A stretch of DNA of 64,000 bases from Bog-473 sp963779735 (lineage in GTDB: Bacteria; Actinomycetota; Acidimicrobiia; Acidimicrobiales; RAAP-2): positions 72,784 through 136,783 of the forward strand of contig CAVZZJ010000012.1 in the NCBI GenBank assembly GCA_963779735.1. Direction: 5' to 3'. The notes beneath the pieces were generated by a model that saw only the letters and a program-made list of their open reading frames with translations, was not told the DNA's origin and made no database searches. Below, piece by piece: positions 1 through 8,158 of the stretch; positions within the stretch are counted from its first letter, which is position 1, and each line of letters begins with the position of its first letter. The position numbers were made by a program, and so were the translations under genes.

Positions 1-346
1 TGAGGCAGCCACCGGCGACGGCGTGGCCGTTGATGGCGGCGACCGTGGGCTTGGGAAAGGCGAAAAGCGTCGTCAGCGTCTCCGCCAGCGCGACGATGAA
101 CGACTCGGCGTAGGCGGGCTCTTCGTCGAGCATCCGTCGCAGGTCGACCCCTCCGGAGAACACCTTCCCCGCGCCGGTGACGACGACGGACCGGACTGCC
201 GGTGACGTCGCGCACTCGGCGAGCTCGTGGTCGAACGCCTCGAGAAGCTCCGTGTCGATGGGGTTGGCCTTTCCGTGCACCATCTCCACGATCGCCACCC
301 CATCGCTGTGGTTCACGCTGATCGATCCGCATTCTTCGCTGGTCAC
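1..346 (-). CDS. Enoyl-CoA hydratase/isomerase family protein (C-terminus beyond window)
   Basis: Reading from a GTG at 346 gives 115 residues of a crotonase-fold protein, cut off by the window edge. FSGGVDL (residues 63-69) is the first oxyanion-hole segment and AINGHAVAGG (104-113) the second, as in enoyl-CoA hydratases. The family adds water to, or isomerises, enoyl-CoA esters in beta-oxidation and related routes; the exact substrate cannot be told. The gene is divergent from the thioesterase at 470, with about 120 bp between them that may hold both promoters. Frame and motifs are clear; the start is inferred. Confidence 0.88.
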   Translation of the reverse strand, partial: MTSEECGSISVNHSDGVAIVEMVHGKANPIDTELLEAFDHELAECATSPAVRSVVVTGAGKVFSGGVDLRRMLDEEPAYAESFIVALAETLTTLFAFPKPTVAAINGHAVAGGCL

Positions 347-469
347 TACGGCCTCGCCATCCTGCCCGCTGTCCGGTCGCCAGGGCACGGGGGATCCTAA
401 TGGCAGCGAACACGCCTGCTCCATCCTCCAACTGGCTCCGATGGCCGGCGCAGGTAGTGTGTCGAGGCC

Positions 470-1285
470 ATGACCCAACTTGACGAAGCCCGAACGGTAG
501 ACGCCGCGCCGAGCGGGCCCGTGGAGCGAAAGCCACAGCGATACTTCATCGGCGACATCCCCTTCGGCTTCGAGGTGTCGGAGGACGGAATGGAGATGGT
601 GGGTGACGCCACCCTCTCCGGCGCGCTGCGATCGTCCGGCTGCGGCCTGCCGCGACCCTCGGTGCTGGCCACGATCGCCGACTGCGTGGCGGGCATACCG
701 GCCTGCTGGGTGACCGCGCCCAGTCTGGCCGTGACCCTCGACATCGCCGTATGGATGGCGGCAGGGCGGTGCGGGGACGATCTCTCCATTACCGGGACGA
801 TCGTCAAGCGTGGCCTTTCGACCGTGGCGGGCGAGATCCGCTTCTCCGACGCCACGACCACCGAGCTCGTGGCGATCAGCTACCTCACGTTCATGCCTTC
901 GCCCCGTCCCCAGGACCAGGCCCCGCCCGTGGCGAACTCCATGCGCACTGAGGGCTCCATGCCCGTCCCGTTCCCCGAGCACGTGGGGGTCCGCGTCGTG
1001 TCCACGGGGGTGGCCGAGGTCGACCTCGTGCGCTTCACGACGCAGGCGGCCGGAACGCTCCAGGGCGGCATCGTGGCGCTGGTCGCCGAGGTTGCGGCCG
1101 AATCTCTCAGCGGGACACCGGTCCTCGACCTCGACGTCCGCTACCTCAACGCCGTGCGCGTCGGGCCGGGGCGGGCCACCGCCACCCTCCTCGGCAGGGA
1201 CCTGGTCCGGGTCGAGGTGCACGACGGCGGAAGCGACGACCGCCTGGCCGCGCTCGTCATGGCCCGCATGGCGCCACCGCGATGA
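470..1285 (+). CDS. Acyl-CoA thioesterase-like protein, double hotdog (PaaI-like)
   Basis: 271 residues, about twice a single hotdog domain. The N-terminal half (about 30-145) has a PaaI-like course, with RPSVLATIADCVAG where hotdog enzymes carry the central helix, followed by SLAVTLDIAVWM. The second half (about 165-268) repeats the pattern with GTLQGGIVALVAEVAAES and DLDVRYLNAVRVGPG. Such proteins hydrolyse acyl-CoA thioesters. Its TGA overlaps the ATG of the LLM oxidoreductase (ATGA), so the two are probably translationally coupled. Substrate unknown. Confidence 0.75.
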   Translation: MTQLDEARTVDAAPSGPVERKPQRYFIGDIPFGFEVSEDGMEMVGDATLSGALRSSGCGLPRPSVLATIADCVAGIPACWVTAPSLAVTLDIAVWMAAGRCGDDLSITGTIVKRGLSTVAGEIRFSDATTTELVAISYLTFMPSPRPQDQAPPVANSMRTEGSMPVPFPEHVGVRVVSTGVAEVDLVRFTTQAAGTLQGGIVALVAEVAAESLSGTPVLDLDVRYLNAVRVGPGRATATLLGRDLVRVEVHDGGSDDRLAALVMARMAPPR

Positions 1286-2217
1286 GCACCATCACCTTCG
1301 GCCTTTACGTGCCACAGGTGTCCTTCGACTACCCGGCCATACTGGACCGTGCGAAGCTGGCCGAAGAGGTCGGCTTCGACTCCTTGTGGTTCTTCGACCA
1401 CCTCTACAGCCCAGCGCAGCCCGATCGACCGTCCTACGAGGGGTGGACGCTGGCCACCTATGTTCTGGCCCAGACCACCCGGCTGCGGGTCGGCCACCTC
1501 GTGCTGTGCAACAACTTCCGTCACCCGGCGTTGCTGGGCAAGATGGCGACCACGCTCGACGTGCTCTCGGGGGGCCGTGTCGACCTCGGAATCGGCAGCG
1601 GTTCGGTCGAGCACGAGCACCACCAGGGCGGCCTCCCCTGGGGGACCTTCCCGGAGCGCTCCGAGCGTCTGGCCGAGTCCCTCGAGATCCTCACCCGCAT
1701 GTTCACGGGCCAGTCCACCACCTTTTCGGGCCGTCACTATGCGGTGGACGATCTCCCCAACCTCCCACCTCCACTCCAGAGCCCGCGCCCGCCCATCCAC
1801 ATCGGGGGCATCGGTCCGCGCCGCACGATGCCGCTCGTGGCCCGCTACGCCGACGTCTGGAACGTCCCCACCTACGGACTCGCCCGCTGGGAGGAGAGCG
1901 AGCGGGTGCTCGAACGCGAGTGCGCCTCCATCGGGAGGGATCCGGCGACGATACGGCGATCGCAGGAGGCGATGCTCGTGCTGGCCCCCGACGAGTCGTC
2001 GCTGGAGCCGGCGCGGGCCAACGCGGAACGCCGCTTCGGGAACGACGGCTGGGGCCTCCATGCGGGCGGCTTCATCGGGACTCCCCCCATGGTGGTCGAC
2101 CGAATCGGGCAGCTGGTCGACAAGGGGGTCACCTCATTCGTCTTCTTCACCTCCGACCGCGCCGAGCCTCGAACCCTCGAGCTGTTCGCGGAGCAGGTAA
2201 TGCCCGAGTTCTCCTGA
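1282..2217 (+). CDS. LLM-class flavin-dependent oxidoreductase (luciferase-like, probably F420)
   Basis: 311 residues, near full family length. It begins ITFGLYVPQ and shows GFDSLWFFDHL (about 32-42), GHLVLCNNFRHPALLGKMA, SGGRVDLGIGSG and PPIHIGGIGPRRTMPLVARYADVWN, all typical of the luciferase-like TIM barrel. Actinobacterial members usually use F420 or FMN to reduce or oxygenate small molecules. It overlaps the thioesterase by 4 bp and is followed by an NTF2-like gene, so the three may form one transcription unit. Cofactor and substrate are inferred from the family only. Confidence 0.9.
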   Translation: MSTITFGLYVPQVSFDYPAILDRAKLAEEVGFDSLWFFDHLYSPAQPDRPSYEGWTLATYVLAQTTRLRVGHLVLCNNFRHPALLGKMATTLDVLSGGRVDLGIGSGSVEHEHHQGGLPWGTFPERSERLAESLEILTRMFTGQSTTFSGRHYAVDDLPNLPPPLQSPRPPIHIGGIGPRRTMPLVARYADVWNVPTYGLARWEESERVLERECASIGRDPATIRRSQEAMLVLAPDESSLEPARANAERRFGNDGWGLHAGGFIGTPPMVVDRIGQLVDKGVTSFVFFTSDRAEPRTLELFAEQVMPEFS

Positions 2218-2219
2218 TG

Positions 2220-2273
2220 CCGTCCACCACGTCCAGCACGTCCACCACTTCCAGCACGTCCACCACTTCTGCC
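2220..2273. repeat. Three tandem 18-bp repeats
   Basis: Just after the LLM stop codon the sequence repeats an 18-bp unit, ACGTCCACCACTTCCAGC, three times with a few substitutions (2220-2237, 2238-2255, 2256-2273). It lies in the 93-bp gap before the next gene and probably encodes nothing. Confidence 0.75.
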
Positions 2274-2310
2274 CGGACCGGCCTGCCGGCTCGGGGCCGG
2301 GAGTAGCGGC

Positions 2311-2763
2311 GTGGAGCTCTGGGAACTGATCGCACGCGAGAGCATCCGCGACCTGGTGGCGCGCTACAACGCCAACGGCGACTCGGGTCGTTTCGAGGAG
2401 CTGTTGAAGGTGTTTGCCGACGACGCCGTGATGGAGCTCGTCACGGCGGACGGAACCGTCCAGCGCTATGAGGGACTGGAGCAGGTGCGGGCGATCTTCA
2501 CCAGCACCAAGGCCATGTGGGACACGGGAGCCAAGGACCTCGGCGCCCGGCACCATGTGCGCCACTTCACCGCCACGCACCAGATCGACCTGGTGGACGA
2601 GACGCACGCGCGTGGTCGCTGCTACTTCCTCGTCGTGATGGGCCATGGGGTGGACCACTGGGGCCGCTATATAGACGAGTACGGCGTGCGCCAGGACCGC
2701 TGGGTGATCACCCGTCGCCGGGCGCTGTCCGACGGCCACATCGCCGGCGGCATGACACACTGA
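2311..2763 (+). CDS. SnoaL/NTF2-like polyketide cyclase-family protein
   Basis: 150 residues from a GTG start. The N-terminus has IRDLVARYNANGDSGRFEEL followed by VFADDAVMELV (about 32-42), the usual helix then first strand of the NTF2-like cone. RHHVRHFTATHQIDL and DRWVITRRRA close the fold. The family contains ketosteroid isomerases, dehydratases and small-molecule binders, so the reaction is open. It lies 93 bp after the LLM gene on the same strand. No signal peptide or membrane segment is visible. Confidence 0.8.
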   Translation: MELWELIARESIRDLVARYNANGDSGRFEELLKVFADDAVMELVTADGTVQRYEGLEQVRAIFTSTKAMWDTGAKDLGARHHVRHFTATHQIDLVDETHARGRCYFLVVMGHGVDHWGRYIDEYGVRQDRWVITRRRALSDGHIAGGMTH

Positions 2764-2818
2764 CCCGCAAGCACTCCCGTGCCATGTGGTTGAGCCGAGT
2801 GCCCGTCGCGACCGCCCT

Positions 2819-3127
2819 TCAGGTCGAACGGGCGTGACGGGGCACGACGCCGTCCTCGGGGAGGGCGATGCTGAGCACTTCCATGGCGTTGGCGAGCTTG
2901 GTGATGTCGGTGACGGCCGTGGTGAGCCGCGCCTGCAGCGGCGAGGCCGTCAGCGACGAATGCACGGCGCTGCTCTTCAGCGACAGCATGCCGCCTATGG
3001 CGGCCGGACCGGCGGAGGGATCGAGGGCCGTTCTCTTCGCCGCCGATCCGGCGGCGGAGATGCCCGGGTTCAGACCGGGCGAGGGCGCTCCTCGCCGCCT
3101 CCCGCCGCCCGGAGAGTCAGTCGTCAT
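2819..3127 (-). CDS. Small hypothetical protein, possible
   Basis: A 102-residue frame from ATG 3127 (another ATG lies at 3148). The first half is Gly/Ser/Ala/Arg-rich and low complexity. The second half (LTASPLQARLTTAVTDITKLANAMEV) could form amphipathic helices. It is divergent from the MerR gene at 3402, which would allow control by that regulator. No family is recognised. Coding is supported only by frame length and composition; it may not be real. Confidence 0.35.
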   Translation of the reverse strand: MTTDSPGGGRRRGAPSPGLNPGISAAGSAAKRTALDPSAGPAAIGGMLSLKSSAVHSSLTASPLQARLTTAVTDITKLANAMEVLSIALPEDGVVPRHARST

Positions 3128-3401
3128 TCCACGTGTCTCGTGCAGCAATGGCGGCCCGTCGGTCTCATCTCCTTCACCTCTCGGACCTCCAGCACGGCAG
3201 CCTGGGGATACCGGTCCGAATGTGCAGCGTATTAAGGGCGGTCCCCGGAAAGCGAAATGGCCACCCGGGCTCGCGATGAGAACCCGGGCGGCGCCACTCC
3301 CACCGTCGGGTGCGACGCGACCGGAACCCCTCCGAATAGTTGAATCCCCAGCTCTAAGAAACCTTTTGCCTCAGTATGAAGTTTTTTCCTAAAATTGTCG
3401 A

Positions 3402-3776
3402 GTGAAACTGCCCATCGACGACGAGAACGCGCCGCTGTACTCGGTAGGCCAGGCCGCCGAGATGCTCGCCGTGCAGCGGGCCTACCTACGCCGGCTGGAC
3501 GAGTACGACGTGGTGCGACCGGCGCGCTCCGCCGGGGGCCAGCGCCGCTACTCCCGTCACCAGATTCATCTCGTCCAGCGGATCAGCGGGCTCGCCAGCG
3601 AGGGAATAGGTCTCGCCGGGGTCCGCCGGGTGCTCGCCCTCGAGGAACAGGTGGCGTCGCTCACCTCCGAGCGCGACGCTGCTATTGAAGAGGCCCGGCT
3701 GGCGCGCCTCGACCAGCCAGCCGAAAACGGAGGCGTGGACCAAGTGCAGCCGGGCCCGAGACAGAGGACCAGGTGA
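3402..3776 (+). CDS. MerR-family transcriptional regulator (HspR-like)
   Basis: 124 residues from a GTG start. The winged helix-turn-helix is LYSVGQAAEMLAVQRAYLRR (residues 11-30) followed by GGQRRYSRHQIHLVQRI. GIGLAGVRRVLALEEQVASL begins the dimerisation coiled coil. Spacing and sequence are closest to HspR-type MerR proteins, which repress chaperone genes, but no dnaK or clpB is nearby. An A/T-rich stretch with a TAAAAT hexamer about 15 bp before the start is a plausible promoter. The GT4 gene follows at 22 bp. Confidence 0.85.
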   Translation: MKLPIDDENAPLYSVGQAAEMLAVQRAYLRRLDEYDVVRPARSAGGQRRYSRHQIHLVQRISGLASEGIGLAGVRRVLALEEQVASLTSERDAAIEEARLARLDQPAENGGVDQVQPGPRQRTR

Positions 3777-3798
3777 ACCGGTGGATGGACCTGAACCC

Positions 3799-4944
3799 AT
3801 GCTCAGCGAACGACGTAGCGACAACCGGCGGGCCCTCCGCATCGCCATGGTGGCACCGCCCTACTTCACCGTTCCGCCCGATGGCTACGGTGGCGTGGAA
3901 GCGGTGGTGGCCGACCTCGTCGACGCGCTGGTGGACCGGGGCCACCACGTCACCCTGATCGGGGCGGGCCAGCACGGGACGAAGGCTCAGCGTTTCTTCT
4001 CGACCTACGAGCAACCACCCTCGCACGGGCTCGGGCAGCCTCTGCCCGAAGTGGTCCACGCCGCCCAGGTCGCCCGCATCGTCGAGGGCCTCACCGTCGA
4101 TCTGGTGCACGACCACACGTTGGCGGGGCCACTGCTGGCGCGTGGCCGGAGCTGCCCGACGATCGTCACCGCGCACGGTCCCGTGGACGGGGAACCCGGC
4201 CTCTACTACCAAGCGTTGGACGACTGCCTGGAGCTGGTCGCGATCTCCGAGGCCCAGCGGGCCAAGGCTCCTCACCTGCCCTGGGTGGCGACGGTCGCCA
4301 ATGCCATCCGTGTGGAGAGCTTCCCCTTCAACGACCGCAAGGAGGAGTTCGCACTCTTCCTCGGCCGCTTCCATCCCGAGAAGGCGCCGCACCTTGCCAT
4401 TGAGGCCGCCCGGGCAGCGCAGCTGTCGATCGTGCTGGCGGGCAAGTGCGCCGAACCCATTGAGCGGGAATACTTTGCACGCGAGATAGAGCCGCGCCTC
4501 GGTCCCGATGTCGTCGTCTTCGGCCCCGCCGACGCGCACGAGAAGAGGGACCTTCTGACTCGATGCAAGTGCCTGCTCTTCCCGGTCCTCTGGGACGAAC
4601 CCTTCGGACTCGTCATGATTGAGGCGATGGCCTGCGGGACCCCCGTCGTGGCGCTGCGACGCGGCTCGGTGCCCGAGGTGGTGATGGACGGGCGCACGGG
4701 CATCATCGTGGACCTTCCCGAACAACTGGCCGGCGCGATGGCGCGCGCAGGGAGCGTCGATCCGGCCGAGTGCCGGCAACACGTCGCGGAGAACTTCAAC
4801 ATTGAGGGGATGGCGGAGGGCTACGAAGTCGCCTACCGGCGTGCGTTGCGGCGCGCTCGCCGCATGCGCAGCTTCTCCGGGGAGGCGTCCGGTGCGAGAA
4901 TTGTTCCGTTGCCCCCCCTGGCACTCGGCGGCAGCGAGCACTGA
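3799..4944 (+). CDS. Glycosyltransferase family 4 (GT-B fold)
   Basis: 381 residues from ATG 3799; a longer frame exists upstream but would overlap MerR. The N-terminal domain starts RIAMVAPPYFTVPPDGYGG, a GT4-like entry with the glycine-rich loop, and has LVHDHTLAGPLLARG. The C-terminal domain has FLGRFHPEKAPHLAIEAA and the nucleotide-sugar motif EPFGLVMIEAMACGTPVVAL with the E-x7-E pattern. Members move a sugar from an NDP donor onto sugars, lipids or glycans; the acceptor is unknown. No membrane helix, so cytosolic or peripheral. Confidence 0.92.
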   Translation: MLSERRSDNRRALRIAMVAPPYFTVPPDGYGGVEAVVADLVDALVDRGHHVTLIGAGQHGTKAQRFFSTYEQPPSHGLGQPLPEVVHAAQVARIVEGLTVDLVHDHTLAGPLLARGRSCPTIVTAHGPVDGEPGLYYQALDDCLELVAISEAQRAKAPHLPWVATVANAIRVESFPFNDRKEEFALFLGRFHPEKAPHLAIEAARAAQLSIVLAGKCAEPIEREYFAREIEPRLGPDVVVFGPADAHEKRDLLTRCKCLLFPVLWDEPFGLVMIEAMACGTPVVALRRGSVPEVVMDGRTGIIVDLPEQLAGAMARAGSVDPAECRQHVAENFNIEGMAEGYEVAYRRALRRARRMRSFSGEASGARIVPLPPLALGGSEH

Positions 4945-5012
4945 AGCGCCCTCTCGCCGGGCGCCGGTTCGAATCGGAGACGCCGAGACCCGGAGGACGG
5001 AAGCGGTGAGGC

Positions 5013-5408
5013 TCAGCCCCGCATGTCGACGGCGTTCACCCGACTCGGGATGATCCGCACCACCACACGGCTCTCTCCGGGGCGGTCGTGGTCACGGAGG
5101 TTGGCGCCGTACTTGTGCCCGACCCGGTCGGCGAAGGCGTAACCGTCGTCGGGGGCCACCTCCGCATCGCCCCGCAACTCGAGGTAGCGCTGGGTGGCGC
5201 CGAGGTCCAGGATGAACAGACAGCACTGGGATCGTTGCATGAGGTTCTTCGTCTTCTGACGGCTGGTGTTCAGCGAGATCGCCACCGAGTCGCCGTCGGA
5301 GAGAAACCACACCTCGGAGAGCTGGGGCCGCCCGTCGGGTCCGATCGTGGCGAGCGTCGCCACGGTGCTCTCCAAGAGGTCACGATGGCTTTCAGGGACT
5401 TGGATCAC
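5013..5408 (-). CDS. PPOX-class F420-dependent oxidoreductase/heme-utilisation-like protein
   Basis: 131 residues of a split beta-barrel flavin/F420-binding protein. Visible are VATLATIGPDGRPQLSEVWF (about 17-36), the SRQKTKNLMQRSQC segment that contacts the cofactor phosphate in F420-binding relatives, and YLELRGDAEVAPDD. Such proteins reduce diverse substrates with F420H2, FMN or no known partner. It lies 40 bp downstream of a small gene on the same strand and at the left edge of the motif-bearing stress block. A PPOX protein (Rv0080) also belongs to the mycobacterial DosR regulon. Confidence 0.85.
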   Translation of the reverse strand: MIQVPESHRDLLESTVATLATIGPDGRPQLSEVWFLSDGDSVAISLNTSRQKTKNLMQRSQCCLFILDLGATQRYLELRGDAEVAPDDGYAFADRVGHKYGANLRDHDRPGESRVVVRIIPSRVNAVDMRG

Positions 5409-5448
5409 GGCTCTGCCTTAGGGGCCACGTTAGCGGGGAGGCAAATCC

Positions 5449-5688
5449 TCACACGCGCCCGACGTCCGGCGGCTGGCGGCTGGCGGCTGGCGGCTGGCGG
5501 CTGGCGACTGGCGGACTGGCGACCGGAGGGGCAACGTCGCTCTCGGGAGGGACGATCTTTTTCACGACGTCGGCGGGCCGGATCATCACCTCCGGCCAGT
5601 AGTCGAAGAGGGGGGCCACCAGGTCGGCGATGCGACCCCACATCTCCTCGCCTTGCGAGCGCTCGCCGGTGGACCCTCGCTTGTTCAC
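5449..5688 (-). CDS. Small hypothetical protein with repeat-encoded tail
   Basis: 79 residues from GTG 5688, or 64 from ATG 5643. The core after the ATG (WGRIADLVAPLFDYWPEVMI, then RPADVVKKIVPPESD) looks like genuine protein with an aromatic helix. The C-terminus reads ASRQPPAASRQPP because the frame runs through the 7-bp tandem repeat at 5468-5520. No family is recognised. It begins about 35 bp from the paired DosR-like boxes and precedes the PPOX gene, so a two-gene unit is possible. Modest confidence. Confidence 0.45.
   Translation of the reverse strand: MNKRGSTGERSQGEEMWGRIADLVAPLFDYWPEVMIRPADVVKKIVPPESDVAPPVASPPVASRQPPAASRQPPDVGRV
5468..5520. repeat. CTGGCGG heptamer tandem repeat
   Basis: About seven copies of a 7-bp unit (GGCGGCT/CTGGCGG), slightly degenerate at the right end. 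It falls inside the small minus-strand frame and adds a Ser-Arg-Gln-Pro-Pro-Ala-Ala pattern to its tail. Confidence 0.85.
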
Positions 5689-5724
5689 CCCTTTAGCGTT
5701 GGTCGGGCCGGCCACCCGACACCA

Positions 5725-5738
5725 GGGCCACAGGTCCT
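5725..5738 (-). promoter_or_regulatory. DosR-like box A
   Basis: Plus-strand GGGCC-ACAG-GTCCT, i.e. AGGAC-CTGT-GGCCC on the minus strand. It lies 37 bp before the GTG of the small minus-strand gene and back to back with box B. The pair sits in a larger inverted repeat, ACCAGGGCC (5721-5729) and GGCCCTGGT (5748-5756). Confidence 0.5.
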
Positions 5739-5752
5739 GTGACCTTCGGCCC
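5739..5752 (+). promoter_or_regulatory. DosR-like box B
   Basis: GTGAC-CTTC-GGCCC followed by T, one mismatch from the local consensus GGGAC-N4-GGCCC. It starts immediately after box A and is 66 bp before the ATG of the DUF4232 lipoprotein. Adjacent paired boxes are a usual arrangement for DosR-type sites. Confidence 0.55.
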
Positions 5753-5818
5753 TGGTAGCGAGCCGCTCTCTGCCACACTCTTGTCGGGCAGGCACAGGCC
5801 CGAGAGGGAAGGGGGACC

Positions 5819-6481
5819 ATGTCGATGTCGGTAAGAGCCGCGGCGGTGGTAATGGTCGTGGCCGCCGGATCCCTCCTCGGCGCGTGCACGAGCAGCACGC
5901 CGAACGCCCGGACATCGGGCACGACAACGACGTCCTCCACGACGACCACCACGACCAGCGCAGTGGCCACCACGACGACCACCGCAGTGGCCACGACCAC
6001 CACTGCATCGACCACTTCCTGCCAGCCCTCGCAGCTCCACGTCGGGCTGTACGGGTCGGAGGGGGCGGCCGGCACCATTGAGCTGACGTTCTCGCTGACC
6101 AATACCTCCACCATGGCCTGCACGATGTACGGCTACCCCGGGATGCAGCTCCTCGGCGCTAGCGGCGGCGCCGTGGCGACCGCCGTGCTACGCGGTGGAG
6201 GGCTGGCCTTCGAGAACGTCGCTGCGACCGACGTGTCGTTGGCCCCCCAGCAGACGGCGTACTTCAATCTCGGGTACAACGACGTCATCACGGGCAGCAC
6301 CGGATGCTCAATGGCCTCGCAGGTCGAGATCACCCCCCCGAACGACACGGCCTACGTCGTCGTGCCGGTATTCCCCACCATCGATGCGTGCGGTGGTGGC
6401 ACGCTCCATCTGTCGCCGGTATTCTCGTCGGGGGACTCATCCGCAACCGTCACGACCGCCCCGCCAGCACAGGGTGGCTAG
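5819..6481 (+). CDS. DUF4232-domain secreted lipoprotein
   Basis: 220 residues. A basic N-terminus and hydrophobic stretch end in the lipobox LLGAC, with the lipidated Cys at about residue 23. A Thr-rich linker (about 30-68) leads to a DUF4232-like beta-sandwich starting SCQPSQLHVGLYG, with FSLTNTSTMACTMYGYPG and a closing Cys-containing region. The domain is common in actinobacterial exported lipoproteins; its role is unknown. A second DUF4232 protein lies at 55921-56997. The paired DosR-like boxes lie directly upstream, so co-regulation with the stress block is possible. Confidence 0.88.
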   Translation: MSMSVRAAAVVMVVAAGSLLGACTSSTPNARTSGTTTTSSTTTTTTSAVATTTTTAVATTTTASTTSCQPSQLHVGLYGSEGAAGTIELTFSLTNTSTMACTMYGYPGMQLLGASGGAVATAVLRGGGLAFENVAATDVSLAPQQTAYFNLGYNDVITGSTGCSMASQVEITPPNDTAYVVVPVFPTIDACGGGTLHLSPVFSSGDSSATVTTAPPAQGG

Positions 6482-6521
6482 GCGCAAGCTCCCATCGGCG
6501 GCCATGCCCGGGAGCTGATCC

Positions 6522-6535
6522 GGGACCATCGGCCC
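6522..6535 (+). promoter_or_regulatory. DosR-like box C
   Basis: GGGAC-CATC-GGCCC, a match to the local consensus at all ten fixed positions, followed by T. It is 55 bp before the ATG of the phosphoribosyltransferase-hydrolase gene, in a 109-bp intergenic gap. Confidence 0.65.
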
Positions 6536-6590
6536 TGGCCGGCATCGCCGGCGTGGGCGGATGCTGGGACTAGTCCGCTGGGAGGTGGCG

Positions 6591-7931
6591 ATGCGATTCA
6601 GTGACCGGGCCGATGCGGGCCAGCAGCTCGCAGAGCTGCTCAAGCGGCGCGGTCTCGAGGGTCAGAATGTCGTTGTCCTCGGACTGCCGAGGGGCGGAGT
6701 GCCCGTGGCCTTCGAGGTCTCCCAGGCACTCGATGCGCCGTTGGACGTGATCGTGGTCCGCAAGCTCGGTGTTCCGTTCCAACCCGAGCTCGCCATGGGC
6801 GCCATCGGTGAAGGCGGCGTACGCATCCTCAACGATGACGTGCTCCGGATGGCGATGGTCGACGGGACCGAACTGGCGTTGGTGGAACGGCGGGAGCGGA
6901 TTGAGCTCGAGCGGCGGGCGCGCCGCTTCCGGGAAGATCGGCCTCCGGTCGCGATACGCGGCCGGACCGTGGTGGTGGTCGATGACGGCATGGCCACCGG
7001 GGCGAGTGCGCGAGCCGCCTGCGAAGTGGCCCGAGCCCAAGGCGCGGTGCGTGTGCTGATGGCGGTGCCGGTTGCGTCGCGTTCGGCCGTCGAGGAGCTG
7101 GCCAAGGTCTGCGACGGCGTGCTGGCCCTCGAAGCACCCGACACCTTCTATGCCGTCGGTGCGTGGTACGAGGACTTCTCACCGACCTCGGACAGGGAGG
7201 TCGTGACCCTCCTGCGACGATCGGCCACCGGTTCGACGACCGTACCGGCCATGGCGAGCACGGGCGACGACCCCCCGGTTCGGGACGAGGAGGTCGAACT
7301 GCGGGCCGGGAACGTTCGCCTCGCAGGACAGTTCACCGTGCCCGAGGTGCTCAAGGGGATGGTCGTGTTCGCTCACGGCAGCGGCAGCAGCCGGCACAGT
7401 CCCCGGAATCGCTTCGTCGCCTCGGCCCTCAACGAGGCGGGACTGGGCACGCTCCTCTTTGACCTTCTCGGTGCAGACGAAGAACACGATCGCTCTCGGG
7501 TCTTTGACATCCCGCTCCTGGCGGGCCGGTTGATGCTTGTCACCACCTGGCTCGCGGCGCAGCCCGAGTCGGCTGGGTCGCGCATCGGCTACTTCGGTGC
7601 CAGCACGGGGGCAGCGGCCGCCCTTTGGGCGGCGGCGCGGTCAACGGTTCCCATCGCCGCCGTCGTCTCGCGGGGAGGACGCCCCGATCTGGCCATGTCC
7701 GTGCTTCGGGAGGTCCGATCGCCGACGCTGCTGATCGTGGGCGGGCACGACGAAGTCGTGCTCGACCTCAACCGTCGAGCACAGAAGCAACTCCGCTGCG
7801 AAAACCGACTCGCCGTGGTGCCGGGTGCCACCCACCTCTTCGACGAGCCTGGAACGCTGAAGGAGGCGGCGACCCTCGCGCGCCAGTGGTTCGTGCACCA
7901 CTTGGCTCCACTATCGCATTCAATCACCTGA
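6591..7931 (+). CDS. Phosphoribosyltransferase / dienelactone-hydrolase-like fusion (Rv0571c-like)
   Basis: 446 residues from ATG 6591; a frame start at 6561 has no better ribosome site. Residues about 1-215 are a type-I phosphoribosyltransferase with the PRPP loop VVVVDDGMATGAS (about 126-138). Residues about 235-440 are an alpha/beta hydrolase with nucleophile Ser in GASTG (about 338), Asp in GGHDEVV (about 384) and His in GATHLFDEPG (about 412). The same fusion occurs in mycobacterial Rv0571c, a DosR-regulon member. Substrates are unknown. A perfect-core DosR-like box lies 55 bp upstream. Confidence 0.9.
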   Translation: MRFSDRADAGQQLAELLKRRGLEGQNVVVLGLPRGGVPVAFEVSQALDAPLDVIVVRKLGVPFQPELAMGAIGEGGVRILNDDVLRMAMVDGTELALVERRERIELERRARRFREDRPPVAIRGRTVVVVDDGMATGASARAACEVARAQGAVRVLMAVPVASRSAVEELAKVCDGVLALEAPDTFYAVGAWYEDFSPTSDREVVTLLRRSATGSTTVPAMASTGDDPPVRDEEVELRAGNVRLAGQFTVPEVLKGMVVFAHGSGSSRHSPRNRFVASALNEAGLGTLLFDLLGADEEHDRSRVFDIPLLAGRLMLVTTWLAAQPESAGSRIGYFGASTGAAAALWAAARSTVPIAAVVSRGGRPDLAMSVLREVRSPTLLIVGGHDEVVLDLNRRAQKQLRCENRLAVVPGATHLFDEPGTLKEAATLARQWFVHHLAPLSHSIT

Positions 7932-7978
7932 CCTGACTACGGTCTCCCAAGGTCCCTGCTCTCGGCCCGACACCATTC

Positions 7979-7992
7979 GGGACGTTTGGCCC
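7979..7992 (+). promoter_or_regulatory. DosR-like box D
   Basis: GGGAC-GTTT-GGCCC, preceded by TTC and followed by TA, giving the longer imperfect palindrome expected of DosR sites. It lies after the hydrolase fusion and 166 bp before the next start, with the 16-bp tandem array between. Confidence 0.62.
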
Positions 7993-8034
7993 TACACCGT
8001 CGGTTCACCCTGCTGCACCCTGGTCTCAGAGCCT

Positions 8035-8122
8035 GATTTGCCGGGGGCCAGATTTGCCGGGGGCCAGATTTGCCGGGGGCCAGATTTGCCGGGGGCCAGA
8101 TTGCCGGGGGCCAGATTGCCGG
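8035..8122. repeat. 16-bp tandem repeat array
   Basis: Four exact copies of GATTTGCCGGGGGCCA (8035-8050, 8051-8066, 8067-8082, 8083-8098), then a 15-bp copy lacking one T (8099-8113) and a partial copy. The array stands between box D and the start of the 138-residue gene. The upstream ORF extension through it would encode only repeat peptide, so it is treated as non-coding leader or promoter DNA. Confidence 0.92.
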
Positions 8123-8158
8123 ATCGCAGACGGGCACAGGGATGGAGAGGAGCATGAA

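Noticed and set aside
1108..1124. GGGACACCGGTCCT inside the thioesterase gene, resembling a DosR-like box
   Set aside because: It lies in the middle of a coding region, encodes conserved-looking residues and has no nearby start.
810..2306. A 498-residue frame over the thioesterase and LLM genes
   Set aside because: Very rich in Arg/Pro/Ser, crosses two well-supported genes in another frame and has no family signal; it is a GC-rich shadow.
3682..4941. Long minus-strand frame opposite the glycosyltransferase
   Set aside because: It mirrors the GT4 gene codon for codon; no motif or ribosome site.
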